Positions 31,609-41,700 of a stretch of 64,000 nucleotides of DNA are shown here, in pieces (the first letter of the stretch is position 1; the number at the start of each line of letters is the position of its first letter). The stretch spans positions 124,001 through 188,000 of the forward strand of contig NZ_LIVZ01000010.1 of assembly GCF_001905845.1 (NCBI RefSeq), read 5' to 3'. The DNA is from Streptomyces sp. TSRI0107. Its GTDB lineage: Bacteria > Actinomycetota > Actinomycetes > Streptomycetales > Streptomycetaceae. The notes beneath the pieces are model-generated. The model ran no database searches. It worked only from the letters and a program-made list of their open reading frames with translations, and had not been told where the DNA came from. The position numbers and the translations under genes are program-made.

Positions 31609-33429
31609 ATGACTGAGAGCAACGCGGTCGCCGCGACCCGGCGGACCGAGGACATGCCGGACTGGGAAAAGCGCTTCAGAGCACCGCGGGTGTCACTGCC
31701 CGACTGGGCACAGGACGCCCCGGACCGCTCCCTGTTCGTGTCGAACGCGACGGGGACGTACGAGCTGTACGCGTGGGACCGCGCGACCGGCGAGCAACGC
31801 CAGGTCACCCACCGCCCCAACGGCACCACGGACGGCGTGCTCTCCCCGGACGGCACCTGGATCTGGTGGTTCGACGACAAGGACGGCGACGAGTTCGGCG
31901 TCTGGCGCCGCCAGCCCTTCCAGGGCGGCGAGGACGACCTCGCGGTGCCCGGCCTGGACCCGTCCTACCCGGCCGGCCTGGCCCTCGGCCGGGACGGGCG
32001 TACGGCGGTGATCGGCCGCTCCACCGACGAGGACGGCACCACGATCCACCTCGCCCGCGAGGGCGAGGCGCCGGTGGAGATCTACCGGCACCGCGAGTCG
32101 GCGGGCGTCGGCGACCTCTCGCACGACGGGACGCTGATCGCCGTCGAGCACACCGAGCACGGAGACGCCATGCACTCGGCGCTGCGCGTGCTGCGCACCG
32201 ACGGCAGCACGGTCGCCGAGCTGGACGACACCAAGGGCGGCAGCGAGGAGCTGGGCCTGGAGGTGCTGGGCTTCGCCCCGGTCGACGGCGACACCCGGCT
32301 GCTCATCGGCCACCAGCGGCGCGGCCGCTGGGAACCGCTGGTGTGGGACGTGGCGACCGGCGAGGAGAGCGACCTCGCCCTGGAGCTGCCCGGCGACGTC
32401 AGCGCCGAGTGGTACCCGGACGGCTCGGGACTGCTCATCGGGCACAGCTTCGAGGCCCGCAGCGAACTGTTCCGGTACGACTTCGCGAGCCGCCGCCTGG
32501 AGCGCATCCCGACCCCGCCCGGCACGGTCTCCGGCGCCACGCCCCGCCCCGACGGCAGCGTCGAGTACCTGTGGTCGTCGGCCGCCGAGCCGTCCGCGGT
32601 GCGCTCCACGCGCGGCGGGGTCGTACTGGACCCGCCGGGGATGAAGTCGCCGGGCTCGGTGCCCGTGGAGGACGTGTGGGTGGAGGGCCCCGGCGGCCGC
32701 ATCCACGCCCTGGTGCAGAAGCCGGCCGGCGCGACCGGCCCGCTCCCCACCGTCTTCGACATCCACGGCGGCCCGACCTGGCACGACAGCGACTCCTTCG
32801 CGGCCGGCCCGGCGGCCTGGGTGGACCACGGGTACGCGGTGGTGCGGGTGAACTACCGCGGCTCCACCGGCTACGGCCGCGCCTGGACGGACGCCCTGAA
32901 GCACCGCGTCGGCCTGATCGAGCTGGAGGACATCGCGGCGGTCCGGGAGTGGGCGATCACCTCCGGCCTGGCCGACCCCGCCCGGCTGATCCTCACCGGC
33001 GGCTCCTGGGGCGGCTACCTCACGCTGCTCGGCCTCGGCACCCAGCCGGACTTCTGGACGCTGGGCATCGCCGCGGTCCCCGTCGCGGACTACGTCACCG
33101 CGTACCACGACGAGATGGAGGCCCTGAAGGCCATGGACCGCACCCTGCTCGGCGGCACCCCCGAGGAGGTCCCCGAGCGGTTCGAGGCGTCGTCCCCGCT
33201 GACCTACGTCGACCAGGTCAAGGCCCCGGTCTACATCTCCGCCGGAGTCAACGACCCCCGCTGCCCCATCCGCCAGATCGAGAACTACGTCAAGCGGCTC
33301 GAGGCCCGGGGCGCGGACCACGAGGTGTACCGCTACGACGCGGGACACGGCTCGCTGGTCGTGGACGAACGGATCAAGCAGGTCCGGCTGGAGCTGGAGT
33401 TCGCGGAGCGGCACCTGTCGGGTGCCTGA
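31609..33429 (+). CDS. S9-family prolyl-oligopeptidase-like serine peptidase
   Basis: This 606-aa cytoplasmic peptidase has an N-terminal beta-propeller (recurrent SPDGTWIWWFDD, SHDGTLIAVEHTEHGD, YPDGSGLLIGHS) and a C-terminal alpha/beta hydrolase. The catalytic Ser is in GGSWGGY near residue 466, Asp in GVNDPRCP near 548, and His in DAGHGS near 580. The oxyanion region is DIHGGPTWHD. It should cleave short peptides or acyl-peptides. The start ATG at 31609 has only a weak GGGG upstream; an upstream in-frame start would add 24 residues. Confidence 0.92.
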   Translation: MTESNAVAATRRTEDMPDWEKRFRAPRVSLPDWAQDAPDRSLFVSNATGTYELYAWDRATGEQRQVTHRPNGTTDGVLSPDGTWIWWFDDKDGDEFGVWRRQPFQGGEDDLAVPGLDPSYPAGLALGRDGRTAVIGRSTDEDGTTIHLAREGEAPVEIYRHRESAGVGDLSHDGTLIAVEHTEHGDAMHSALRVLRTDGSTVAELDDTKGGSEELGLEVLGFAPVDGDTRLLIGHQRRGRWEPLVWDVATGEESDLALELPGDVSAEWYPDGSGLLIGHSFEARSELFRYDFASRRLERIPTPPGTVSGATPRPDGSVEYLWSSAAEPSAVRSTRGGVVLDPPGMKSPGSVPVEDVWVEGPGGRIHALVQKPAGATGPLPTVFDIHGGPTWHDSDSFAAGPAAWVDHGYAVVRVNYRGSTGYGRAWTDALKHRVGLIELEDIAAVREWAITSGLADPARLILTGGSWGGYLTLLGLGTQPDFWTLGIAAVPVADYVTAYHDEMEALKAMDRTLLGGTPEEVPERFEASSPLTYVDQVKAPVYISAGVNDPRCPIRQIENYVKRLEARGADHEVYRYDAGHGSLVVDERIKQVRLELEFAERHLSGA

Positions 33430-33440
33430 GAAGGCGACTG

Positions 33441-33479
33441 AGAAGGGCTGAGAAGGACTCAAGAAGGGCTGAGAAGGAC
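33441..33479. repeat. 18-bp direct repeat after the S9 peptidase gene
   Basis: AGAAGGGCTGAGAAGGAC occurs twice, 21 bases apart, flanked by shorter GAGAAGG units. It fills the gap between convergent genes. No hairpin is formed. Probably a slippage-derived spacer. Confidence 0.7.
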
Positions 33480-33504
33480 GGCGGGGCGGGGCCCCCGGGC
33501 GGCG

Positions 33505-35475
33505 TCAGGCGCCCGCCCGCTCCCGTCCCCGCCGTCCCAGCAGCTCCGCGAGACCCCGCCGGGTCGCCGCCAGCACGACCCGGTCGCCGTCCTTGAGGAC
33601 GTAGCCGTCGGGCAGGTCCCAGACCAGCCCGGACGGCCGCGCGGCGGCGGCGTCGCCGTCCCCGTCGTCCACCGCCGCGCGGTCCTCGGCCACCCCCGTG
33701 TCCAGCGCCAGCACCCGCCACGCCCCCGGCCGGAACGCCTCCGCGACGGTCCGCCCCTCCAGCCGGGGATGCCCGCCGACGTCCACCGCGGCGAACAGCA
33801 GCACCCGCCGCTCCACCGGGATCGCCCCGAGGATCTGCCGCCCGAACATCGCCCCGGCGAACGCGGGCGCCGCCAGATGGGACACGCTCCGGCTGCGGGT
33901 CAGTGCGTGCGGATGCGCGGCCCGGAGGGTCCGGTACACGGCGGTCGCGAAGTCGTCGTCGTACAGCCGCAGCACCACCCGCAGATCCGGCCGCACCGAG
34001 CGGGCGTACAGCACCGCCTCCAGGTTGGTGGTGTCCGCGCTGGTCAGCGCGAGCAGCGCGTGCGCGCGATGGATCTTGGCGGCTTCCAGCACGCCCTCCT
34101 GGGTGACATCGCCCAGCACCACCGGCACCCGCAGCCGCCGTGCCGTGGCCATCCCCCGCGCCTCCGGGTCGGACTCCACGCACACCACCGGGATGTGCAG
34201 CTCCCGCAGCCGGGTCAGCACACGCGTCCCGATCTTCCCCAGCCCGAGCAGCACCACGTGCCCGCCCAGCCCGCGCGGGGGCCTGCGCAGCGCCGACACG
34301 CTCCGGAAGGTGCCCAGCCCCTCCAGCACCGCGGCCAGCAGCACCGGCAGCAGCAGCAACCCGACCAGCCCCGACAGCAGCTGCAGCACCTGCCGGGCGG
34401 TGGACTGCTGGAGCGCGGGCTCGTTGATCGCGAACAGGTCGAGCAGTGTCACGTAGGTGGCGTAGAGCAGGTGCTCGCCGGTCACCACCTTCAGTGCCAC
34501 GGCCAGCGCGATCACACACGCCACCAGCCCGAACAGCGACCACCGAAGCCGCCGCGAGAACAGCGAGGCGAACGGCAGCGCACCGCCGCTCCGCGTGCTC
34601 TGGGCGGGCCCGGAGTACGACACCTGCTCCAGCACCACCGCGCCCCGCCCGGTCGCCGCCCGCACCGTCGCCGCGTCCGGCAGGAGCTGCGGCCCCTGCT
34701 CCCCGCTGCCCTCGGAGCCGTCGGCGCCGGCCGGGTCGTTGCTGGTCGCGGAGAGCAACGCGAGTGTGGCCAGGCCGGGGTCGGCCACCTCGCCGGGCGC
34801 CGGCGGCTGCCGCTCCACCGCCCGCAGCAGCAGCCCGTCCGTCTGGAGGACCTTGCTGGTCCCGGCGAGCGCGGTGGCGGCCAGCGCGGGCGCGGCCGTG
34901 TCGGCGTCGGACAGCACGGTCGTCGAGGCGTCGAAGCCGGTGGCGCCGTCGCCGAGGGCCAGGGTGGCGGCCTGGTCGAGCAGGTCCTCGATGTGCTGGC
35001 CGAGCCGCCGGTTGTAGAGGCGCAGCACCAGCCGGAGCCGGTGGTTGAGACGGCGGGCGGCCAGCGCGGCACGGATGTTGGTCTCGTCGTCGTCGTACAC
35101 CAGCGCCAGCGCGGCCGCCCGCTCCACGCCCGCCTCGGCGAGCACGGCCTCCGTCAGCTCGGGCGCCTCGACGACCCGTTCGGCCCCGGAGGGTTCGGGG
35201 GTGCCGCTGGTGTTGCCGTTGCCGTTGCCCCGGCCCACGGCGGCGTTCACCATCCGGTCGAGCAGCGCGGCCGACGCGGCGCGGGCCCGCCCGACGACCG
35301 GCTGGCGCACCCGGCGGCCGGAGGGCGGCACGACGAGCGTGACCTGTTCGCCGTAGACGCTCCGGAGCTCGGCGGCGAGCCGGTGCGCGAGTCCGTCGTC
35401 GCCGCACACCACCATGTGCGCGGTCGCATCACCCGGCAGACCCTGATTCGGAACGCTCCCCATGTGAGGAAACAC
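33505..35475 (-). CDS. Ion-channel-like protein with two TrkA/RCK-type domains
   Basis: The 656-aa protein starts with an NAD-binding RCK-like domain (AHMVVCGDDGLAHRLAAELR). It then has two membrane helices (LFGLVACVIALAVALKVV; LLSGLVGLLLLPVLLAAVLE) and a second full RCK domain (GHVVLLGLGKIGTRVLTRLR, VVLGDVTQEGVLEAAKIHRA, DTTNLEAVLYARSVRPD). It ends in a TrkA_C-like part with YVLKDGDRVVLAATRRGL. The layout resembles Castor/Pollux-type channels rather than classical TrkA. Only two helices and no clear K+ selectivity filter are visible, so ion and gating are uncertain. Start at GTG 35475 or ATG 35463. Confidence 0.85.
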   Translation of the reverse strand: MFPHMGSVPNQGLPGDATAHMVVCGDDGLAHRLAAELRSVYGEQVTLVVPPSGRRVRQPVVGRARAASAALLDRMVNAAVGRGNGNGNTSGTPEPSGAERVVEAPELTEAVLAEAGVERAAALALVYDDDETNIRAALAARRLNHRLRLVLRLYNRRLGQHIEDLLDQAATLALGDGATGFDASTTVLSDADTAAPALAATALAGTSKVLQTDGLLLRAVERQPPAPGEVADPGLATLALLSATSNDPAGADGSEGSGEQGPQLLPDAATVRAATGRGAVVLEQVSYSGPAQSTRSGGALPFASLFSRRLRWSLFGLVACVIALAVALKVVTGEHLLYATYVTLLDLFAINEPALQQSTARQVLQLLSGLVGLLLLPVLLAAVLEGLGTFRSVSALRRPPRGLGGHVVLLGLGKIGTRVLTRLRELHIPVVCVESDPEARGMATARRLRVPVVLGDVTQEGVLEAAKIHRAHALLALTSADTTNLEAVLYARSVRPDLRVVLRLYDDDFATAVYRTLRAAHPHALTRSRSVSHLAAPAFAGAMFGRQILGAIPVERRVLLFAAVDVGGHPRLEGRTVAEAFRPGAWRVLALDTGVAEDRAAVDDGDGDAAAARPSGLVWDLPDGYVLKDGDRVVLAATRRGLAELLGRRGRERAGA

Positions 35476-35545
35476 TGCCCCAAAGGTGTTGCCGGTTCCA
35501 GCAATTGATCACACGTCAGTGCGGTCGGCGCGGGGCCGGCGGGGG

Positions 35546-36325
35546 TCAGTGCACGGACAGTCCGCCGTCCACGAAGAGCGACTGCCCGGTGATGTACCCG
35601 GAGGCGCGGCTCGCCAGGAACACCGCCGCGCCCTCGAAGTCCTCGGCGAGCCCGTTGCGGCCGGTCATCGTGCGCGCGGCCAGCTCGGCGACCTTGGCGG
35701 GGTCGGAGGACAGCCGTTCGTTGAGCGGGGTCATCACGAAGCCCGGCACGAGCGTGTTGCAGGTGACGCCGTACGGCGACCAGGCCTCCGCCTGCGACCG
35801 GGCCAGCGACTCCAGTCCGCCCTTGGACACCCCGTACGCGCCGCTCTGCACGAACGCGCGGTGCGCCTGCTGCGAGCTGATGTGGATGATCCGCCCGAAG
35901 CCCCGCTCGGCCATGCCGGGCCCGAACCGCTGCCCGAGCAGGAAGGGCGCCTCCAGGTTGACGGCGATGGTGGTCTCCCAGACGTCGTCGCCGAGTTCGC
36001 CGAGCGGCGGGCGCAGGTTGACGCCCGCGGAGTTCACGAGGATGTCCGGCTCCCCGAAGACGGCCGCGGCCCGGTCGGCGGCCTCCCGCACGGCCCGCCG
36101 GTCGCCGAGGTCCGCGCTCACCCAGTCCGCCCGGCAGCCGTCGGCGGTCAGCTCCGCCACGGTCGCCCGCAGTTCCGCCTCCCGGCGCGCCACGACCACC
36201 ACTCGCGCGCCGGCCCGCGCCAGCGCCCCGGCGATGGCCCGCCCGATCCCGGAGCTGCCGCCGGTGACGAGGGCGACGCGGCCGTCGAGCGAGAACAGGT
36301 CGGACAGATAGCTCTGCGAGTTCAT
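35546..36325 (-). CDS. Short-chain dehydrogenase/reductase
   Basis: This 259-aa NAD(P)-dependent oxidoreductase has the cofactor motif TGGSSGIG near residue 20, NSAGV near 95, the catalytic Ser in HISSQQAHRAF and the YGVSK Tyr-Lys pair. It ends GYITGQSLFVDGGLSVH, typical of SDRs. RR after VVVVA suggests NADPH preference. Relatives act on sugars such as gluconate or on ketones; the substrate is unclear. The ATG at 36325 is favoured as the protein then starts with a short family-like leader. Divergent from the next gene. Confidence 0.92.
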   Translation of the reverse strand: MNSQSYLSDLFSLDGRVALVTGGSSGIGRAIAGALARAGARVVVVARREAELRATVAELTADGCRADWVSADLGDRRAVREAADRAAAVFGEPDILVNSAGVNLRPPLGELGDDVWETTIAVNLEAPFLLGQRFGPGMAERGFGRIIHISSQQAHRAFVQSGAYGVSKGGLESLARSQAEAWSPYGVTCNTLVPGFVMTPLNERLSSDPAKVAELAARTMTGRNGLAEDFEGAAVFLASRASGYITGQSLFVDGGLSVH

Positions 36326-36504
36326 CCGATCAAGGTACGTGAACGCCGGAGACCGGATATCTCTGGAGAACTGATGCTCCGTCAGCTGTGGTCGCCGCGC
36401 CAAGCCGTCCGTGAAGGGATGAGCGCCGTGCCGACAGACCACCGGCCCCCCGGCCCGCCCGCTGGGTCCTCCTGATCCACCAGCCCGCCTCGGCCTCCTG
36501 GCGG

Positions 36505-36882
36505 GTGTGCGCCGAGTCCCCGTACCGCGGACCGGTCCGGTACGCGCCGGGCGAGATGACCCAGACGCTGCGGGCCCGCGGCGAGAACACCGCCGTCGCC
36601 CTGTGGGGCCCGAAGGACGGCGCCTGGCACCGCTACGACACCGGGGCCCCCGCCCGGACGCCCGCCGCCACCGGCACCGCCCCCCGGCCGGAGCCGGCCA
36701 AGCCGGCGGAGCGCATGACGGACCGCCGCCACCAGGTCCTGATGGCGGGCCTCGGCATGGCGGGCCTCCACGACCTCACGGACGACGACCGGACCGCCGT
36801 CCACACCCTTGTGGACCGGCTGGACGAGACCACGGTCCGCCGCCTGGCCGGGTGGCTGACGACGGCCGGTACCGCCGGCTGA
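36505..36882 (+). CDS. Hypothetical protein (125 aa), start uncertain, possibly frameshifted
   Basis: Not recognised. The frame reads MCAESPYRGPVRYAPGEMTQ, a Pro-rich linker, then MTDRRHQVLMAGLGMAGLHD and LDETTVRRLAGWLTTAGTAG. Codon bias looks coding, and it continues upstream of the GTG as RWVLLIHQPASASWR back to about 36455. A stop at 36411 then closes it and no start lies in that stretch. An ATG in another frame at 36420 would join this frame if one base were added in the C-rich run at 36440-36457. So either translation begins at 36505 or the gene carries a frameshift. Confidence 0.45.
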   Translation: MCAESPYRGPVRYAPGEMTQTLRARGENTAVALWGPKDGAWHRYDTGAPARTPAATGTAPRPEPAKPAERMTDRRHQVLMAGLGMAGLHDLTDDDRTAVHTLVDRLDETTVRRLAGWLTTAGTAG

Positions 36883-36956
36883 CCGGGTTCGGGGCGGCGC
36901 CCGCCGGGCAGTTCAGCGATGACGACCGGCTTGATCCGCGACCGCCTGGAGGGCAT

Positions 36957-37145
36957 ATGAAGGTCCGCGTCGACCCCGAGCTCTGCTACGGCTCCGGCGA
37001 CTGCGTGTACCGCGCGCCGCACGTCTTCACCGCGGTGGACGGCTTCGGCGCCGTGCTGCCGGGCCGCGAGGAGACCGACGACGACCCGAGGGTGCGCGAG
37101 GCGGCCGAGGGCTGCCCGTCCCAGGCGATCACCCTCACCGGGTGA
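36957..37145 (+). CDS. Small [3Fe-4S]-type ferredoxin
   Basis: This 62-aa electron carrier has the pattern of actinobacterial ferredoxins that serve cytochromes P450: VRVDPELCYGSGDCVYRAPH, then VFTAVDGFGAVLPGRE and AAEGCPSQAITL. Three cysteines are in the right places for a 3Fe-4S (or modified 4Fe-4S) cluster. GGAGGG precedes the ATG. No P450 gene is adjacent, so the partner enzyme lies elsewhere. Its end overlaps the convergent glycosyltransferase by 11 bases. Confidence 0.92.
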   Translation: MKVRVDPELCYGSGDCVYRAPHVFTAVDGFGAVLPGREETDDDPRVREAAEGCPSQAITLTG

Positions 37146-37905
37146 CGGGCCACCGCCACCCGCACCCCGCCAGCGCCCGCGCCCGGGCCTCCACCACCGC
37201 CATCCGGGCCTGCCGTTCCGCCGTGTCCGTGTGCGCCGGCTGCCCGGTGACCTGGCCCTCCCACTTGCGGTAGAGCAGACCGGCCTCCCCGGTGAACCAG
37301 CCGCGGCTCACCGCGTCCAGGGCGAGCAGCAGCCCGGTGTCCTCGGAGGCGGGCAGCGCCATCCAGCCGCCGAGCGCGAGGAGCAGGTCGCGGCGGGCGA
37401 ACAGGGAGGCGGGGTGGACGGGGGCGCGGTAGCCGTTCGACGCCCAGTGCGCGAGGACGGTGCCGGGCTCCAGCGGGCCCTCCTCCGGATCGTCGGGGAA
37501 GCCGACGGTCGAGCCGTCGGGGAGGAGGTCGAGGACGCGGGAGGTGGCCCAGCCCAGGCCGGGATCCGCCTCCAGGGCCGCCAGGTCACGGGCGAGCGCG
37601 CCCGGCGTGAGCCGGTCGTCGGCGTCGAGGACCTTCACGTACTCCCCGTCGGCGTGCGCCAGCGCGATCGTGCGGGCGACACCGGGCCCGCCGGGCCGCC
37701 CCTGCCGGAAGGTGACACGCTCGTCGTCGGGGACGTGCGGGCGTACGGCGTCCGTCTCGCCGTCCTCCTGGACCAGCCAGCGCCACTCCCAGCCCTCGGG
37801 CAGCCGCTGGGCGCGCAGCGACACGTACGCCTCGGACAGGAAGCCGGCCGACGGGGCGTGCACGGCGGTGACGACGGTGATGCGCCGGCTCACGGGCGCG
37901 CTCAC
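37135..37905 (-). CDS. Family 2 glycosyltransferase
   Basis: The 256-aa protein has a GT-A fold signature: RRITVVTAVHAPSAGFLSEA at the N-terminus, GGPGVARTIALAHADGEYVK, and the metal-binding DADDRL near residue 102. A later SEDTGLLLAL aspartate and GLLYRKWEGQ fit the acceptor side. It probably transfers an unknown sugar from a nucleotide donor in the cytoplasm. The GTG start overlaps the stop of the UTRA-domain gene (GTGA), so the two are one operon. Confidence 0.85.
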   Translation of the reverse strand: MSAPVSRRITVVTAVHAPSAGFLSEAYVSLRAQRLPEGWEWRWLVQEDGETDAVRPHVPDDERVTFRQGRPGGPGVARTIALAHADGEYVKVLDADDRLTPGALARDLAALEADPGLGWATSRVLDLLPDGSTVGFPDDPEEGPLEPGTVLAHWASNGYRAPVHPASLFARRDLLLALGGWMALPASEDTGLLLALDAVSRGWFTGEAGLLYRKWEGQVTGQPAHTDTAERQARMAVVEARARALAGCGWRWPVTR

Positions 37906-38525
37906 CACCTTTCCAGGTGAGTGGTGAAACGCAGCTCGGTACGGTCGCCGGGCAGCGTCAGGAAGGACACGTCGACGACCCGGTCGTGGATGTCGTACGA
38001 CGTCTTGCGCAGCCGGAGCACCGGCGCGCCGGGCGGCAGGTCCAGCTCCCGGGCCTCCAGCGGGCGGGCCGGGCGGGCGGTGACGCGCTCCTCGACCCGG
38101 TCCACCTCGATGCCGACGGAGTGCAGCTGGCTCTGGGTGCCGCCCGGCCAGGGCTCGTTGGTCTCGTCGAGCAGGTCGGGGTTGCCGTCGATCAGATCGC
38201 GGCGCAGGTAGGAGGTGACGATGCTGAAGGGGGCGGCCTCGCCGGCGTGCCGGGTGCGGTAGGCACGCTCCAGCAGGGGAGTGCCTTCCGGGACGCCGAA
38301 CGCCTCGGCCAGCTCCGCGGTCGCCGCGGTCCGCCGGTAGGCGGCGACGAACTCCAGGTCGCCGGTGTGGACTCCGGTGTCCCGCTCGGTGGCGCCGGTG
38401 CGGGCGCGGGCGGCCCGCGGCTGCCGGGCGCGGTCCTTCTCCCACTGGTGGCGGTTGTTGTCACGGACGGCCGGGGTGCGCCCGGGCCGCCGTGGGTCCG
38501 TGGTCTCTTCGTACGCCTGGGACAC
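37902..38525 (-). CDS. UTRA-domain protein without recognisable DNA-binding domain
   Basis: The 207-aa protein matches the ligand-binding UTRA half of HutC/GntR regulators: AELAEAFGVPEGTPLLERAY, FSIVTSYLRRDLI, VEERVTARPARPLEARELDL and VLRLRKTSYDI. The first 60 residues are polar and basic (VRDNNRHQWEKDRARQPRAA) and do not form the usual GntR winged helix. It may act with another regulator, or its N-terminus may bind DNA in an unusual way. The start is a GTG at 38525. It is coupled to a glycosyltransferase gene. Confidence 0.78.
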   Translation of the reverse strand: MSQAYEETTDPRRPGRTPAVRDNNRHQWEKDRARQPRAARARTGATERDTGVHTGDLEFVAAYRRTAATAELAEAFGVPEGTPLLERAYRTRHAGEAAPFSIVTSYLRRDLIDGNPDLLDETNEPWPGGTQSQLHSVGIEVDRVEERVTARPARPLEARELDLPPGAPVLRLRKTSYDIHDRVVDVSFLTLPGDRTELRFTTHLERW

Positions 38526-38580
38526 GGCCCCAGCCTATGCGGAGGGCGGCGATCCGCCCGGCTGCGCCGGACATGGAAGT

Positions 38581-38620
38581 GCCCGATCGCTGGTGACGGG
38601 GGATACACCAGCGATCGGGC
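38581..38620 (-). terminator. Perfect 15-bp stem hairpin between WD40 and UTRA genes
   Basis: GCCCGATCGCTGGTG and CACCAGCGATCGGGC are exact complements around a 10-base loop. It lies 84 bases after the stop of the large WD40 gene and 56 bases before the UTRA gene, all on the minus strand. Most likely it ends the WD40 transcript. It could also be an operator for the UTRA operon. Confidence 0.7.
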
Positions 38621-38703
38621 TGACACCCAGCCTAACAAGGCGTCCCGCACGACGGGACCCGACTGCCTCAGACCGCCGAAGGGTTGTGAGCGGTATCACT
38701 CGA

Positions 38704-41700
38704 CTAGCCGTCGCACGGCGGGTCGTAGGAGAGGCGCGAAAGGTACTCGGCCCACTTCTCGCGCGTCAGTACGCCCCGCGTGGTCGCGCAGATGTGCTCG
38801 ATCGCCCGGTCGACGTCGAGGTTCCACAGCCGCACGGTGTCGGTGCCGCTGGACACGCCGAGCATGTTCCCGGCGGGGCTGAAGGAGAGGAAGTTGCCGG
38901 TCTTGCCGTTGGGACTCATGGACTGGCCGATCGGCTCGGCGTCCCCAGGGTCGGCGACGTGCCACAGCCGGACCGTGTTGTCGTTGCCGCCGCTCGCCAG
39001 GGTCCGGCCGTCGCCGCTGAACGTCAGCGACACGACCGCCTCCGTGTGCCCGGTGAGGGTGGCGGCCGGGCGGGCGCCCTCGAGAGGGTCGTCGAGGGTC
39101 CACAGCCGCACCGTGTCGTCGTCGCTGCCGCTGGCCAGGGTGTGCCCGTCGGGGCTGAAGGCGAGCACGTTGACCGGGCCGCGGTGGTCGGTGAGCGGTG
39201 CGTCGAGCCGGGTGGCCCGCGCGGGGTCGGTCACGTCCCACAGCCGTAAGGTGCCGTCCGCGCTGCCGCTGGCCAGGGTGTGGCCGTCGGGGCTGAACAC
39301 CAGCGCGTTGACGTACCCCCGGTGGCCGGTGAGCGGTGTGCCGAGCGGCCGGGGCCGGGCCGGGTCGGCGATGTTCCACAGCCGGACGGTCCGGTCGTCG
39401 TAAGCGGTCGCCAGGGTGCGCCCGTCCGGGGCGAAGGCCAGCGCGTCGGGTCCCATGAACCGGGTGCGCAGGGTGATCGGCGGGCCCGCCGGAACCGGAT
39501 GCTCCGGGTCGGCGACGTTCCACAGGTACACCGACCGCTTCGCCGTCAGCACCGCCAGCAGCTTGCCGTCCGGCGAGAACGCCAGCGACCGGTCGCCGCC
39601 GTCCCCGGGCACGAACGGCTCGCCCAGCCGCACCGGCCGGTGCGTCCGCCGTACGTCCCACAGCCGGACCCTGCCGTCACGCGCGGCGGTGGCGAGCAAC
39701 CGCCCGTCCGGACTGAACGCCCCGCTGCGGCCGATCATGTCGGAGGTCGGCAGCGACCACAGCCGCACCTTGCTGTCCCCGCTGCCGGTGGCCAGGGTGC
39801 GCCCGTCCGGGCTGAACCCGAGCGCGTACATCTCCCCGCTGCTGCCCGCCAGCGGTTCCCCCACCTGAGCGGGGTACTCCCGGTCGCTGACGTTCCACAG
39901 GCTGGCCGTGCTGTCCGCGCTGGCGGCGGCGAGCGTCCGGCCGTCCGGGCTGAACGCCACCGACCAGACCGGGCCGGTGTGCCCGGTGAGCGGGGCGCCG
40001 AGCCGGGCGGCGTGCCCGGCGTCGGCCACGTCCCACAGCCGGACGGTGTCGTCCGCGCCGCCGCTGGCCAGCGTCCGGCCGTCCGGGCTGAACGCCACCG
40101 AGTGCACGGTGTCCGTGTGCCCCGTCAGCGTCGGGCCGAGCGGCTTCGGGCGGCGCGGGTCGGCGGTGTCCCACAGCCGGATCGTGGTGTCGTCGCCGCC
40201 GGCCGCCAGGACCCGCCCGTCCCGGCTGAACGCCACCGACCGCACGGCGGCGTCATGCCCGGACAGCTTCCCGAGCGCCCGCGCCCGCCCCGGCTCCCGC
40301 ACGTCCCACAGACCGACCGTGTGGTCCTCGCTGGCGGAGGCGAGGGTCCGGCCGTCCGGGCTGAACGCCAGCAGGTACACCGTGCCCTCGTGCCCGGTCA
40401 GCGGCTCGCCCAGCGGGCGCGGGTGAGCGGGATCCCGTACGTCCCACAGCCGGACGGTGCCGTCGTCGCCCGCGCTGGCGAGCGTGCGGCCGTCCGGGCT
40501 GAACACCGCGCTGCTCACCCAGCTGGAGTGCCCGGTCAGCGGCTTGCCCAGAGGCTCCGGCCGGGTCGGGTCGGCGACGTTCCACAGCCGTACGGTCCGG
40601 TCGTAGCTGGCGGTGGCGAGGGTACGGCCGTCCGGGCTGAACGAGGTGAGGTAGACCGCGCCGGTGTGGCCGAGCAGCGGCGTGGCCAGCGGCGCGTTCA
40701 CGATCGAGAGCAGCCGGTTGTTGGTACCGGCGTCGTTCGGGCGCAGCCGGTGCGCCACCAGGTCGAGCTGCGCGGACAGCGACGGGTCGGTGTGCTGGAC
40801 CCGGTCGGCCTCGGCGACCACCTGCTCGAACACCGCGTCGTCCCGCTGCTGCCAGGCCACCAGCGCCGACCCGACCGCCACCAGCGCGAGCACCACCAGC
40901 GCCGCGATCGCCCCCCGGCTGATCCACGCGGTCCGCCGGCGCAGCCGCACCGAGGCGGCCAGGAACTCCACCGCGCCGCGCGTCAGGAACGTGTCCCCGG
41001 CGGACTTCGCCCAGCTGTCCGCCTGCTCCAGCCGCGACCCCCGGTACAGCAGCGCCGAGTCCCGGTGCGACTCCTCCCAGGCCCGGCCGTCCTCCTCCAG
41101 CCGCTGGCGCAGCAGATTGCCGCCCCGGTCCTCGTCGATCCAGTCGCGCAGCCGGGGCCAGGCGTGCAGCAGCGCCTCGTGGGTGATCTCCACCGTCTCC
41201 GCGTCGAGGGTCACCAGCCGGGCACGCACCAGCGCCTCCAGCGACTCCTCCGTCTTGTCCGGGTCCGTCGACTCGTCCGCCAGCTGCCGCCGGGTGCCGC
41301 GCCGCCGGGTCGCGGCGGTGTCCTCGCCCACCCGGACCAGCCGGAGCAGCAATAACCGCGCCGCCGTCCGGGCCGCCGGGTCCAGCCCGGACCAGGCCCG
41401 CTCGGCGGTCGCCGCCACCGCGCCCTGGATGCCGCCCGCGGCGCGGTACCCGGCCAGCGTCAGCCGGCCCGCCTTGCGGCGCTGCCAGGTGGCCAGCAGG
41501 GCGTGTGAGAGCAGCGGCAGCACGCCCGCGTCATGGGCGCGCGCCCCGTCCGCGCCGACCTCCCGCACGATCAGCTCCGCCAGCCCCGGCTCCAGCTCCA
41601 GCCCCACCGCCTTCGCCGGCCCGGTGACCGCCTCCCGCAGCTCGGTGGTGGTCAGCGGCCCGAGCACCATATGCCGGTGCTGGAGCGCGTCCGCGAGCTC

